Of a stretch of 64,000 bases of DNA, positions 12,019 through 25,685 are shown piece after piece. Position numbers and translations under genes: made by a program. Position 1 is the stretch's first letter. The number at the start of each line of letters is the position of its first letter. Source of the DNA: Liolophura sinensis (taxonomy: Eukaryota; Mollusca; Polyplacophora; Chitonida; Chitonidae); assembly GCF_032854445.1 (NCBI RefSeq), contig NW_027017988.1, forward strand, positions 87,001 through 151,000. Direction: 5' to 3'. The notes below the pieces were generated by a model. That model was not told the DNA's origin. It made no database searches and was given only the letters and a program-made list of their open reading frames with translations.

Positions 12019-12209
12019 ATTATTTATTTATTTATTTGGTGTACTGGGGGAAACCCACGACTACCCGCAGGTTGCCAGAAGACCTCCTCATGGACGGCAA
12101 AAAGAGGAAGCCAGCCTGAGCTGGACTTGAACTCACAGCGACCGCATCGGTTGGAAGCCCATTGCAGGGCGATGGCGTGCTGACCCCCTCGATAACTGAG
12201 GCCCTCCTC
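12019..12209 (-). mobile_element. ATTT-tailed tRNA-derived SINE, island 2
   Basis: Copied with the island from the same insertion as 3286-3476, at the constant 8,733-bp offset. The B box is intact. It is not an independent insertion. Confidence 0.75.
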
Positions 12210-12461
12210 AAACAAAAATTAAATAAGTAAGTAAAATGTAAAACGTTGTGAGGCCGATAGAAAATCATGTGTTTCTCTAACTGATTTCACTCCAATTTAT
12301 TCTTTCATCCAGCGTGTTGACAGAGTCAGTGGAATTCGGATGTTTAAATGGTTTCAAGCAACAAAGTATCATTACTTCAAGATATTAATATAACCTGAAG
12401 TCAGGCAGCTTCTAAACCTGGATCACCCTGTTTTCCTGAATCGTTGATTAAATCAATTAAC

Positions 12462-12592
12462 ACCATACTGAATCTCTGTTGCACCGTAAACATCATCCTG
12501 AATCTCTGCTGCACAGTAAATACCATCCTGAAACTCTGCTACACAGTAAGCACCATCCTGAATCTCTGCTGCACAGTAAACACCGTCAGGAA
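12462..12592. repeat. 30-bp minisatellite, island 2
   Basis: Four units plus a partial unit, the same as in island 1, including the CATCATCC variant at the start of unit two. Confidence 0.9.
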
Positions 12593-12644
12593 TTTTACAC
12601 TGACTGCGATCAGATAGCATTTTTCTGTATAGACATGTATGTCG

Positions 12645-13033
12645 CTGTGCAACTGAGTGAGTGAGTGAGTGCTTGGGGTTTAACGTCGTACTCAACAATT
12701 TTTCAGTCATATGACGACGAAGGAATCATTAGGGTGCATGCACGTGTAATGTGCCTCCTTGTTGCAGGACGGATTTTCACCGCTCTTTTATTTAGTGCTG
12801 CATCACTGAGACGACTTACCGAAGGCAAGTAAGCCGCCCCGCCCGAGCCATTATACTGAAACGGGTCAACCAGTCGTTGCACTATCCCCTTCATGCTGAA
12901 CGCCAAACGAGGAAGTTACAACTTCCTCTTTTAAAGTCTTAGGTGTGACTCGACCAAGGATTGATCCTGGATCTACCGGTCCCGAAGCGGACGCTCTACC
13001 AACTGTGCTATCCGGGCCGGTCTGTGCAACTGA
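12645..13033 (-). mobile_element. RUDI-like V-SINE with 12-bp TSD, island 2
   Basis: The body is 12657-13021 (365 bp), with target repeats CTGTGCAACTGA at 12645-12656 and 13022-13033. The A box and degenerate B box are as in island 1. It was copied with the island. Confidence 0.82.
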
Positions 13034-13792
13034 CGATCAGATAACATTTATCTGTAAAGACATGTATGTCTCTGCGCCATTTACTGTACCTATGTCTTTC
13101 ACTTCAGGCAAACCTTAGTCCTCCCATACATAACCCCACCTGACAAGGCTCCTACTCAGGCTATTTTATTTCCTAGTGAAAGGAAGGCTTTAAGCATACA
13201 TGTTTGTACATATAATATTAGTGGTGCGAGTTTTCAGTAATCCACAATTAACATATAACAGACCTATCAAAACCCTCACAGAATCCAAACGAAGTCCACC
13301 GTAAGCACTCTGGAAAAAACATATTAGGAGCTCAAGTACGTCTATATCGCATTTTTTATTTCATTTCTAACATGATGAGATCACAGAGCTGTTACATTTA
13401 TCTGTCAAAACCGTTAGTTTAATAAGGTACATATTTGTCCTGAAAGAAAGAGACAAAGTTATTGATCTCATTAACGTACGTGTACCTGCCGACGAGCATC
13501 AGTTACCATTGTCAGCAAGACTAGTCCCGATATAGAAGAACCGTAGAGAAACCATCAAAGAATTGGGGTCGAATTTTCTGATCTTATTGCAGTCAGATTA
13601 ATTTCACAGATATCGTATTCTACACATTTGGCCCATTGCCAGTACGCTGCAAATAGGGGTGCGAAACAATGCATGTATTTTTCATTGAGGAATGAAGAAA
13701 ATGGTTTTAAAAAAGGACAAACATAAGTTCTCTTAAATTTGCATACCTGTATTTTCCGTTTTAAAAGGCTAAACAAAGGGCCACGTGACTTA

Positions 13793-13822
13793 AGAACATG
13801 CCTATTACAATATTACATGTAA
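13793..13822. repeat. Decayed satellite monomer inside island right end, copy 2
   Basis: AGAACATGCCTATTACAATA and the ten bases after it resemble the satellite stretch GAACATGCTATTACAATG..TTACA..TGTAA. This suggests that the island's present right border is not its original border with the array. The same sequence is at 30715-30744 and 42585-42614. Confidence 0.55.
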
Positions 13823-14288
13823 TTAACTTAAATACGATATGATGGCGTTTAGTTAAACTAAGGTGAATATACCAGAGTTTGGAAGCGATTTATTCTAAAA
13901 ATAATTCTTACAATGTTCATCTGGTAACTGAACATGCTATTATAATGATTACAATGTTCATCTTGTAACTGAGCACGCTATTATACTGATTACAATGTTC
14001 ATCTTGTAACTGGGCATACTAGTATAATGATTACAATATTAATTTTGTAACTGAGCATGCTATTATACTGATTACAATGTTCATCTTGTAACTGAACATG
14101 CTATTATAATGATTACAATGTTCATGTTGTAACTGAACATGCTATTATACTGATAACAATGTTCATCTTGTAACTGGGCATACTAGTATAATGATTACAA
14201 TGTTCATTTTGTAACTGAATATGCTATTATATTGATTACAATGTTCATCTTGTAACTGAACGTCCTAATATAATGAATACAATGTTCA

Positions 14289-14341
14289 TCTGGTAACTGA
14301 GTGAGTGCTTGGGTTTTAACGTCGTTCTCTCTGGTAACTGA
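14289..14341 (-). mobile_element. 29-bp RUDI-like SINE tail with 12-bp TSD, copy d
   Basis: Insert at 14301-14329, 394 bp past the end of island 2. This distance is the same after islands 3 and 4. Confidence 0.8.
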
Positions 14342-14903
14342 ACATGTTATAATAATGATTACAATGTTCATCTTGTAACTGAGCATACTAGTATAATGAT
14401 TACATTGTTAAATTTGTAACTGAGCATGCTATTATACTGATTACAATGATCATCTTGTAATTGAGCATGCTATTATAATGATTACAATGTTTATGTTGTA
14501 ACTGAACATGCTATTATACTGATAACAATGTTCATCTTGTAACTAAGCATGATATTATAATAATTACAATGTTCATCTTGTAACTGAGCACGCTATTATA
14601 CTGATTACAATGTTCATCTTGTAACTGGGCATACTAGTATAATGATTACAATATTAATTTTGTAACTGAGCATGCTATTATACTGATTACAATGTTCATC
14701 TTGTAACTGAACATGCTATTATAATGATTACAATGTTCATGTTGTAACTGAACATGCTATTATACTGATAACAATGTTCATCTTGTAACTGGGCATACTA
14801 GTATAATGATTACAATGTTTATTTTGTAACTGAATATGCTATTATATTGATTACAATGTTCATCTTGTAACTGAACGTCCTAATATAATGATTACAATGT
14901 TCA

Positions 14904-14956
14904 TCTGGTAACTGAGTGAGTGCTTGGGTTTTAACGTCGTTCTCTCTGGTAACTGA
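14904..14956 (-). mobile_element. 29-bp RUDI-like SINE tail with 12-bp TSD, copy e
   Basis: Insert at 14916-14944, the second member of the 615-bp duplication. It differs from copy d in nearby monomer bases only. Confidence 0.8.
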
Positions 14957-16503
14957 ACATGTTATAATAATGATTACAATGTTCATCTTGTAACTGAGCA
15001 TACTAGTATAATGATTACATTGTTAAATTTGTAACTGAGCATGCTATTATACTGATTACAATGATCATCTTGTAATTGAGCATGCTATTATAATGATTAC
15101 AATGTTTATGTTGTAACTGAACATGCTATTATACTGATAACAATGTTCATCTTGTAACTAAGCATGATATTATAATAATTACAATGTTCATTTTGTAACT
15201 GAACATGCTATTATAATGATTACAATGTTCATCTTGTAACTGAACGTCCTAATATAATGATTACAATGTTCATCTTGTAAGTGAACATGTTATTATAATG
15301 ATTACAATGTTCACCTTGTAAATGAAAATGCCATTACAATAATTACAATATTTATCTTGTAGCAGAACATGCTATTATATCGATTACAATCCTCACGTTT
15401 TAACTAAACGTGCTAAAATAATGATTACAATGTTTATCTTGTAACTGAAGATGCTATTATAATAATTACAAAGGGTGTCTTGTAACTGACCATGCTATTA
15501 TAGTAATTACAAAAATCACCTTGTAACTGAACATGCTATTATAATGATTACAATGTTCACCATGTCACTGAAAGTGATATTATAATAGTTTTAATGTTCA
15601 TTTTGTAACTGAACACGGTATTAGGTTATTGCAATGTTCATCCTGTAACCGAATATGCTATTATAATGATTACAATGTTCATCTTGTAACTGAGCATGCT
15701 ATTACAATGATTACAATGTTCATCTTGTAACTGACCATGCTGTTATTATGATTACAATGTTTATCTTGTAACTGAACAGGCTAATATAATGATTACAATG
15801 TTCATTTTGCAACTGAACATGCTTTTTTACTGATTACAATGTTCATCTTGTAACTACATATGCTATAATAACGATTACAATGTTCATCTTGTAATGAAAT
15901 ATGCTAATATAATGATTGCAATATTCATTTTGTAACTGAGCATGATATTATAGTAATTACAAAAATGATTTTGTAACCGTTGACGCTATTATAATGATTA
16001 CAATGTTCACCTTGTAACTGAGCATGCTAATATAATGATTTAAATGTTCACCTTGTCACTGAACGTGCTATTATAATAATTTTAATGTTCATTTTGTAAC
16101 TGAACACGGTATTAGGTTATTATAAAGTTCATCTTGTAACTGAATATGCTATTATAATGATTGCAATGTTCATCTTGGCACTGAACATTCTATTATAATG
16201 ATTTCAATGTTCATTTTGTAACTGAACACGCTATTAAATTATTACAATGTTCATCCTGTAACTGAACATGCTATTATAATGATTACAATGTTCATCTTGT
16301 AACTGAGCACGCTATTGTAATGATTACAATGTTCACCTTGTAACTGAGCACATTATTATATTGATTACAATGTTCATCTTGTAACTAAATGTGCTATTGT
16401 AATGATTACAATGTCCATTTTGCAACTGAGCATGCTTGTGTACTGATTACAATGTTCACCTTGCAACTGATGATGTTTTTATAATGATTACAATGTTCAT
16501 CTT

Positions 16504-17692
16504 GTAATTGAACGTGCTAATATAATGAATACAATGTTCATTTTGTAACTGATGATGTTATTATAATGATTACAATATTCATCTTGTAACTGAATATGCT
16601 AATGTAATGATTACAATGTCCATTTTGCAACTGAGCATGCTTTTATACTGATTACAATGTCCACCTTGTAACTGAACATGCTATTATAATAATTTCAATG
16701 TTCATCTTGTAACTGAACATGTTTTTATAATGATTACAATGTTCACCTTGTAACTGAACATGCTTTTATAATGATTACAATGTTCATCTTGTAATTGAAC
16801 GTGCTAATATAATGAATACAATGTTCATTTTGTAACTGATGATGTTATTATAATGATTAAAACATTCATCTTGTAACTTAATATGCTAATGTAATGATTA
16901 TAATGTCTATTTTGCAACTGAGCATGCTTTTATACTGATTACAATGTCCACCTTGTAACTGAACATGCTATTATAATGATTTCAATGTTCATCTTGTAAC
17001 TGAGCATGTTTTTATAATGATTACAATGTTCACCTTGCAACTGATGATGTTTTTATAATGATTACAATGTTCATCTTGTAATTGAACGTGCTAATATAAT
17101 GAATACAATGTTCATTTTGTAACTGATGATGTTATTATAATGATTACAATATTCATCTTGTAACTGAATATGCTAATGTAATGATTACAATGTCCATTTT
17201 GCAACTGAGCATGCTTTTATACTGATTACAATGTCCACCTTGTAACTGAACATGCTATTATAATGATTTCAATGTTCATCTTGTAACTGAACATGTTTTT
17301 ATAATGATTACAATGTTCATTTTGTAACTGAACATGCTTTTATAATGATTACAATGTTCATCTTGTAATTGAACGTGCTAATATAATGAATACAATGTTC
17401 ATTTTGTAACTGATGATGTTATTATAATGATTAAAACATTCATCTTGTAACTTAATATGCTAATGTAATGATTATAATGTCTATTTTGCAACTGAGCATG
17501 CTTTTATACTGATTACAATGTCAACCTTGTAACTGAACATGCTATTATAATGATTTCAATGTTCATCTTGTAACTGAGCATGTTTTTATAATGATTACAA
17601 TGTTCACCTTGCAACTGATGATGTTTTTATATTGATTACAATGTTCACCTTGTAACTGAACATGCTTTTATAATGATTACAATATTCATCTT
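16504..17692. repeat. Seven-monomer higher-order repeat, 287 bp, alternating as 574 bp
   Basis: The GTAATTGAACGTG monomer type recurs at 16504, 16791, 17078 and 17365 (spacing 287, which is 7 x 41), then at 17693 (spacing 328, which is 8 x 41). Alternate units differ. The ATTAAAACATTC variant at about 16855 recurs 574 bp later, so the real unit is a 14-monomer dimer. Confidence 0.88.
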
Positions 17693-19494
17693 GTAATTAA
17701 ACGTGCTAATATAATGAATACAATGTTTATTTTGTAACTGATGATGTTATTATAATGATTACAATATTCATCTTGTAACTGATGATGTTTTTATAATGAT
17801 TACAATGTTCATCTTGTAACTACATATGCTACAATAATGATTACATTGTTCATCTTTTAAAAAAACATGCTATTATGTCGATTACAATCTTCATCTTGCA
17901 ACTGAGCATGATATTATAATGATTACAATGTTCATCTTGTAATTGAACGTGCTAATATAATGAATACAATGTTCATTTTGTAACTGATGATGTTATTTTA
18001 ATGATTACAATATTCATCTTGTAACTGAATATGCTAATGTAATGATTACAATGTCCATTTTGCAACTGAGCATGCTTTTATACTGATTACAATGTTCACC
18101 TTGTAACTGATGATGTTTTTATCAGGATTACAATGTTCATCTTGTAAATACATATACTATAATAATGATTACAATGTTCATCTTGTAACTGAATATGCTA
18201 TTGTAATGATTACAATGTCCATTTTGCAACTGAGCATGCTTGTATACTGATTACAATGTTCACCTTGCAACTGATGATGTTTTTATAATGATTACAATGT
18301 TCACTTTGTAACTGAACATGCTATTACAATGATTACAATGTTCATCTTGTAACTGAACATGCTATTATGTCGATTACAATCTTCATCTTGCAACTGAGCA
18401 TGATATTATAATGATTACAATGTTCATCTTGTAATTGAACGTGCTAATACAATGAATACAATCTTCATTTTGTAATTGATGATGTTATTATAATGATTAC
18501 AATATCCATCTTGTAACTGAATATGCTAATGTAATGATTACAATGTCCATTTTCCAACTGAGCATGCTTTGATACTGAATACAATGTCCACCTTGTAACT
18601 GAACATGCTATTATAATGATTACAATGTTCATCTTGTATCTGAGCATGTTTTTATAATGATACAATGTTCACCTTGTAACTGAACATGCTTTTATAATGA
18701 TTAGAATGTTCATCTTGTAATTGAACGTGCTAATATAATGAATACAATGTTTATTTTGTAACTGATGATGTTATTACAATAATTACAATATTCATCTTGT
18801 AAGTGAATATGCTAATGTAATGATTACAATGTCCATTTTGCAACTGAGCATGCTTTTATACTGATTACAATGTCCACCTTGTAACTGAACATGCTATTAT
18901 AGTAATTACAAAAATCACTTTGTAACTGAACATGCTATTACAATGATTACAATGTTCATCTTGTAACTGAACATGCTATTATGTCGATTACAATCTTCAT
19001 CTTGCAACTGAGCATGATATTATAATGATTACAATGTTCATCTTGTAATTGAACGTGATAATATAATGAATGCCATGTTCATTTTGTAACTGATGATGTT
19101 ATTATAATGTTACAATATTCATCTTGTAACTGAATATGCTAATGTAATGATTACAATGTCCATTTTGCAACTGAGCATGCTTTTATACTGATTAAAATGT
19201 CCACCTTGTAACTGAACATGCTATTATAATGATTTAAATGTTCATCTTATAACTGAGCATGTTTTTATAATGATTACAATGTTCACCTTGTAACTGAACA
19301 TGCTTTTATAATGATTACAATGTTCATCTTGTAATTGAACGTGCTAATATAATGAATACAATGTTCATTTTGTAACTGATGATGTTATTATAATGATTAC
19401 AATATTCATCTTCTGACTGAATATGCTAATGTAATGATTACAATGTCCATTTTGCAACTGAGCATGCTTTTATACTGATTACAATGTCCACCTT

Positions 19495-22400
19495 GTAACT
19501 GAACATGCTATTATAATGATTACAATGTTCATCTTGTAATTGAACGTGCTAATATAATGAATACAATGTTAATTTTGTAAGAGAACATGTTATTATAATG
19601 ATTACAATGTTCACCTTGTAACTGAATATTCTAATGTAATGATTATAATGTCCATTTTGCAACTGAGCATGCTTTTATACTTATTACAATGTTCCCTTTG
19701 TAACTGATGATGTTTTTATAATGATTACAATGTTCATCTTGTAACTACATATGCTATAATAATGATTACATTGTTCATTTGTAATAAAATATGCTAATAT
19801 AATAATTGCAATATTAATTTTGTAACTGAGCATGCTATTATATTGATTACAATGATGATTTTGTAACCGTTGACGCTATTATAATGATTACAATGTTTAC
19901 TTTGTAACTGAACATGCTATTACAATGATTACAATGTGCATCTTGTAACTGAACATGCTATTATGTCGATTACAATCTTCATCTTGTAACTGAAAATGAT
20001 ATTATAATGATAACAATGTTTATCTTGCAACTGAGCATGCTATTATAATGATTACAATGTTCACTTCGTAACTGAACATGCTAATTTATCTATTACAATG
20101 TTCATCTTGTAACTGAGCAGGCTATTGTAATGATCACAATGTTCACCTTGTAACTGAGCACATTATTATAATGATTACAATGTTCATCTTGTAACTAAAT
20201 ATGCTATTGTAATGATTACAATGTCCATTTTGCAACTGAGCATGCTTGTATACTGATTACAATGTTCACCTTGCAACTGATGATGTTTTTATCATGATTA
20301 CAATGTTCATCTTGTAACTGGGCAGGCTATTGTAATGATGACAATGTTCATCTTGTAACTGAGCACATTATTATAATTATTACAATGTCCATTTTGCAAC
20401 TGAGCATGCTTTTATACTGATTACAATGTTCACCTTGTAACTGATGATGTTTTTATAAGGATTACAATGTTCATCTTGTAAATACATATGCTATAATAAT
20501 GATTACAATGGTTATCTTGTAACTGAATATGTTATTGTAATGATTACAATGTCCATTTTGCAACTGAGCATGCTTGTATACTGATTACAATGTTCACCTT
20601 GCAACTGATGATGTTTTTATAATGATTACAATGTTCACTTTGTAACTGAACATGCTATTACAATGATTACAATGTTCATCTTGTAACTGAACATGCTATT
20701 ATGTCGATTACAATCTTCATCTTGCAACTGAGCATGATATTATAATGATTACAATGTTCATCTTGTAATTGAACGTGCTAAAATAATGAATACAATCTTC
20801 ATTTTGTAATTGATGATGTTATTATAATGATTACAATATTCATCTTGTAACTGAATATGCTAATGTAATGATTACAATGTCCATTTTCCAACTGAGCCTG
20901 GTTTGGTACTGAATACAATGTCCACCTTGTAACTGAACATGCTATTATAATGATTACAATGTTCATCTTGTAACTGAGCATGTTTTTATAATGATACAAT
21001 GTTCACCTTGTAACTGAACATGCTTTTATAATGATTACAATGTTCATCTTGTAATTGAACGTGCTAATATAATGAATACAATGTTTATTTTGTAACTGAT
21101 GATGTTATTACAATAATTACAATATTCATCTTGTAAGTGAATATGCTAATGTAATGATTACAATGTCCATTTTGCAACTGAGCATGCTTTTATACTGATT
21201 ACAATGTTCACCTTGTAACCAATCATTATTTTATAATAATTACAATGTTCATCTTGTAACTACATATGCTATAATAATTATTACAATGTTCATCTTGTAA
21301 TGATAATATGCTAATATAATGATTGCAATATTCATTTTATAACTAAGCATGCTATTATATTGATTACAATGATGATTTTGTGACCGTTGACGCTATTATA
21401 ATGATTACAATGTTTATCTTGTAACTGAGCACGCTATTGTAATGATTACAATGTTCACCTTGTAACTGAGCACATTATTATAATGATTACAATGTTCATC
21501 TTGTACCTGAATATGCTATTGTAATGATTACAATGTCCATTTTGCAACTGAGCATGCTTGTATACTGATTACAATGTTCACCTTGCAACTGATGATGTTT
21601 TTATAATCATTACAATGTTCATCTTGTAACTGAACATGCAATTATAAAGATTACATTGTTCACTTTGTAACTGAACATGCTATTACAATGATTACAATGT
21701 TCATCTTGTAACTGAACATGCTATTATGTCGATTACAATCTTCATCTTGCAACTGAGCATGATATTATAATGATTACAATGTTCATCTTGTAATTGAACG
21801 TGCTAATATGATGAATACAATGTTCATTTTGTAACTGATGATGTTATTATAATGATTACAATATTCATCTTGTAACTGAATATGCTAATGTAATGATTAC
21901 AATGTCCATTTTGCAACTGAGCATGATTTTATACTGATTACAAAGTCCACCTTGTAACTGAACATGCTATTTTAATGGTTACAATGTTCATCTTGTAAAT
22001 AAGCATGTTTTTATAATGATTACAATGTTCACCTTGTAACTGAACATGCTATTATAATGATGACAATGTTCATTTTGTAAATGAGCACGCTATTATATTG
22101 TTTACAATGTTCATCTTGTAACTGAGCATGCTATTACAATGATTACAATGTTCATCTTGTAACTGAACATGCAATTATAATAATTACAATGTTTATCTTG
22201 CAACTGAACATGCAATTATAAGGATTATATTGTTCACTTTGTAACTGAACATGCTATTACAATGATTACAATGTTCATCTTGTAACTAAACATGCTATTA
22301 TGTCGATTACAATCTTCATCTTGCAAGTGAGCATGATATCATAATGATTACAATGTTCATCTTGTAATTGAACGTGCTAATAAAATGAATACAATGTTCA

Positions 22401-24370
22401 TTTTGTAACTGATGATGTTATTATAATGATTACAATATTCATCTTGTAACTGAATATGCTAATGTAATGATTACAATGTCCATTTTGCAACTGAGCATGC
22501 TTTTATACTGATTACAATGTCCACCTTGTAACTGAACATGCTATTACAATGATTACAATGTTCATCTTGTAACTGAGAATGTCTTTCTAATGATTACAAT
22601 GTTGACCTTGTAACTGAACATGCTTTTATAATGATTACAATGTTCCTCTTGTAATTGAACGTGCTAATATAATGAATACAATGTACATTTTGTAACTGAT
22701 GATGTTATTATAATGATTACAATGTTCATCTTGTAAGTGAATATGCTAATGTAATGATTACGATGTCCATTTTACAAATGAGTATGCTTTTATACTGATT
22801 ACAATGTTCACCTTGAAACTGATGATGTTTTATAATGATTACAATGTTCATCTTGTAACTACATATGCTATAATAATGATTACAATGTTCATCTTGTAAT
22901 GAAATATGCTAATATCATGATTGAAATATTTATTTTGTAACTGAGCATGCCATTATATTGATTACAATGATGATTTTGTAACCGTTGACGCTCTTATAAT
23001 GATTACAATGTTTACTTTGTAATTGAACGTGCTAATACAATGTATACAATGTTCATTTTGTAACTGATGATGTTATTATAATTATTACAGAATTCATCTT
23101 GTAACTGAATATGCTAATGTAATGATTACAATGTCCATTTTGCAACTGAGCATGCTTTTATACTGATTACAATGTCCACCTTGTAACTGAACATGCTAAT
23201 ATAATGATTACAATGTTCATCTTGTAACTGAGCATGTTTTTATAATGATTACAATGTTCACCTTGTAACTGAACATGCTATTATAGTAATTACAAAAATC
23301 ACCTTGTAACTGAACATGCTATTATAATGATTACAATGTTCACCATGTCACTGAAAGTGATATTATAATAGTTTTAATGTTCATTTTGTAACTGAACACG
23401 GTATTAGGTTATTGCAATGTTCATCCTGTAACCAAATATGCTATTATAATGATTACAATGTTCATCTTGTAACTGAGCATGCTATTACAATGATTACAAT
23501 GTTCATCTTGTAACTGACCATGCTGTTGTTATGATTACAATGTTTATCTTGTAACTGAACAGGCTAATATAATGATTACAATGTTCATTTTGCAACTGAA
23601 CATGCTTTTTTACTGATTACAATGTTCATCTTGTAACTACATATGCTATAATAATGAATACAATGTTCATCTTGTAATGAAATATGCTAATATAATGATT
23701 GCAATATTCATTTTGTAACTGAGCATGATATTATATTAATTACAATAATGATTTTGTAACCGTTGACGCTATTTAATGATTACAATGTTTACCTTGTAAC
23801 TGAGCATGCTAATATAATGATTTAAATGTTGACCTTGTCACTGAACGTGCTATTATAATAATTTTAATGTTCATTTTGTAACTGAACACGGTATTAGGTT
23901 ATTATAATGTTCATCTTGTAACTAAATATGCTATTATAATGATTGCAATGTTCATCTTGGCACTGAACATTCTATTATAATGATTTCAATGTTCATTTTG
24001 TAACTGAACACGCTATTAAATTATTACAATGTTCATCCCGTAACTGAACATGCTATTATAATGATTACAATGTTCATCTTGTAACTGAGCATGCTATTGT
24101 AATGATTACAATGTTCACCTTGTAACTGAGCACATGATTATAATGATTACAATGTTCATCTTGTAACTAAATATGCTATTGTAATGATTACAATGTCCAT
24201 TTTGCAACTGAGCATGCTTGTATTTTAATTACAATGTTCACCTTGCAACTGATGATGTTTTATAATGATTACAATGTTCATCTTGTAACTGAACATACAA
24301 TTATAAGGATTACAATGTTCACTTTGTAAGTGAACATGCTATTACAATGATTACAATGTTCATCTTGTAA
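19495..24370. repeat. First member of a 4.9-kb pair at 12,867-bp offset
   Basis: Distinctive variants recur at a constant 12,867-bp offset, for example AATTATAATAATTAC at 22174/35041 and TAGTAATTACAAAAATC at 23284/36151. The edges are approximate, since similarity fades into ordinary monomer similarity. Confidence 0.85.
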
Positions 24371-25632
24371 CTGAACATGCTATTATGTCGATTACAATCT
24401 TCATCTTGCAACTAAGCATGATATTATAATGATTACAATGTTCATCTTGTAATTGAACGTGCTAATATAATGAATACAATGTTCATTTTGTAACTGATGA
24501 TGTTATTATAATGTTACAATATTCATCTTGTAACTGAATATGCTAATGTAATGATTACAATGTCCATTTTGCAACTGAGCATGCTTTTATACTGATTAAA
24601 ATGTCCACCTTGTAACTGAACATGCTTTTATAATGATTTAAATGTTCATCTTGTAACTGAGCATGTTTTTATAATGATTACAATGTTCACCTTGTAACTG
24701 AACATGCTTTTATAATAATTACAATGTTCATCTTGTAATTGAACGTGCTAATATAATGAATACAATGTTTTTTTTGTAACTGATGATGTTATTATAATGA
24801 TTACAATATTCATCTTGTAAGTGAATATGCTAATGTAATGATTACAATGTCCATTTGGCAACTGACAATGCTTTTATACTGATTACAATGTTCACCTTGT
24901 CACTGATGATGTTTTTATAATGATTACAATGTTCATCTTGTAACTACATATGCTATAATACTGATTACAATGTTCATCTTGTAATGAAATATGCTAATAT
25001 AGTAACTGCAATATTAATTTTGTAACTGAGCATGCTATCATATTGATTACAATGATGATTTTGTAACCGTTGACGCTATTATAATGATTACAATATTAAT
25101 TTTGTAACTGAGCATGCTATTATACTGATTACAATGTTCATCTTGTAACTGAACATGCTATTATAATGATTACAATGTTCATGTTGTAACTGAACATGCT
25201 ATTATACTGATAACAATGTTCATCTTGTAACAGGGCATACTAGTATAATGAATACAATGTTCATTTTGTAACTGAGCATGCTATTATACTGATTACAATT
25301 TTTATCTTTTAATTGAGCATGCTATTATAATAAGTACATTGCTCATCCTGCATTTGAGCAAGCTATTATAATTATTACAATGTTCATCTTGTAATTGAGC
25401 ATACTAGTATAATGATTACAATGTTAATTTTGTAACTGAGCATGCTTTTTTACTGATTACAATGTTCATCTTGTAATTGAGCATGCTATTATAATGATTA
25501 CAATGTTCATGTTGTAACTGAACATAACATTACAATAATTACAATGTTTATTTTGTAACTTAATATGCTATTATATTGATTACAATGTTCATCTTGTAAC
25601 TGAACATCCTAATATAATGATTACAATGTTCA

Positions 25633-25685
25633 TCTGGTAACTGAGTGAGTGCTTGGGTTTTAACGTCGTTCTCTCTGGTAACTGA
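25633..25685 (-). mobile_element. 29-bp RUDI-like SINE tail with 12-bp TSD, copy f
   Basis: Insert at 25645-25673. Its neighbourhood parallels the copy at 6290, including the extra monomers before it, of which one is missing here. Confidence 0.8.

Larger units (their letters stand above)
8734..13510. repeat. Second copy of an 8,733-bp-offset duplication
   Basis: Positions 1-4777 and 8734-13510 align without any indel that I can see, across both satellite and island 1. I noticed a handful of single-base differences, for example T/G at 2626 against 11359 and C/T near 4736 against 13469. This is the most recent large duplication in the window, unless it is an assembly artefact. It extends beyond the left edge. 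Confidence 0.92.
11277..13907. repeat. Non-satellite island, copy 2 (complete)
   Basis: A 2,631-bp island with the same order of parts as copy 1. It includes the right 397 bp (13511-13907) that copy 1 lacks. That right part is AT-rich and unrecognised. A 73-codon minus-strand frame in it starts at TTG and is not called as a gene. The sequence next to the array (13793-13822) resembles a decayed satellite monomer. Confidence 0.93.
13961..15190. repeat. 615-bp tandem duplication (15 monomers x 2)
   Basis: Units 13961-14575 and 14576-15190 are nearly identical and each carries one SINE-tail insertion. The equivalent array after islands 3 and 4 has only one unit, so the duplication arose in this copy alone. 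615 equals 15 x 41. Confidence 0.9.

Noticed and set aside
13555-13776. 73-codon minus-strand frame in islands 2-4
   Set aside because: It starts at TTG, has no recognisable domain, and its conservation matches the background identity of the islands.
11277-13907. Island as a DNA transposon or Helitron
   Set aside because: I looked for terminal inverted repeats, flanking duplications and a 3' hairpin with a CTRR end at the borders and saw none by eye. A genome-wide search for constant termini could reopen this.
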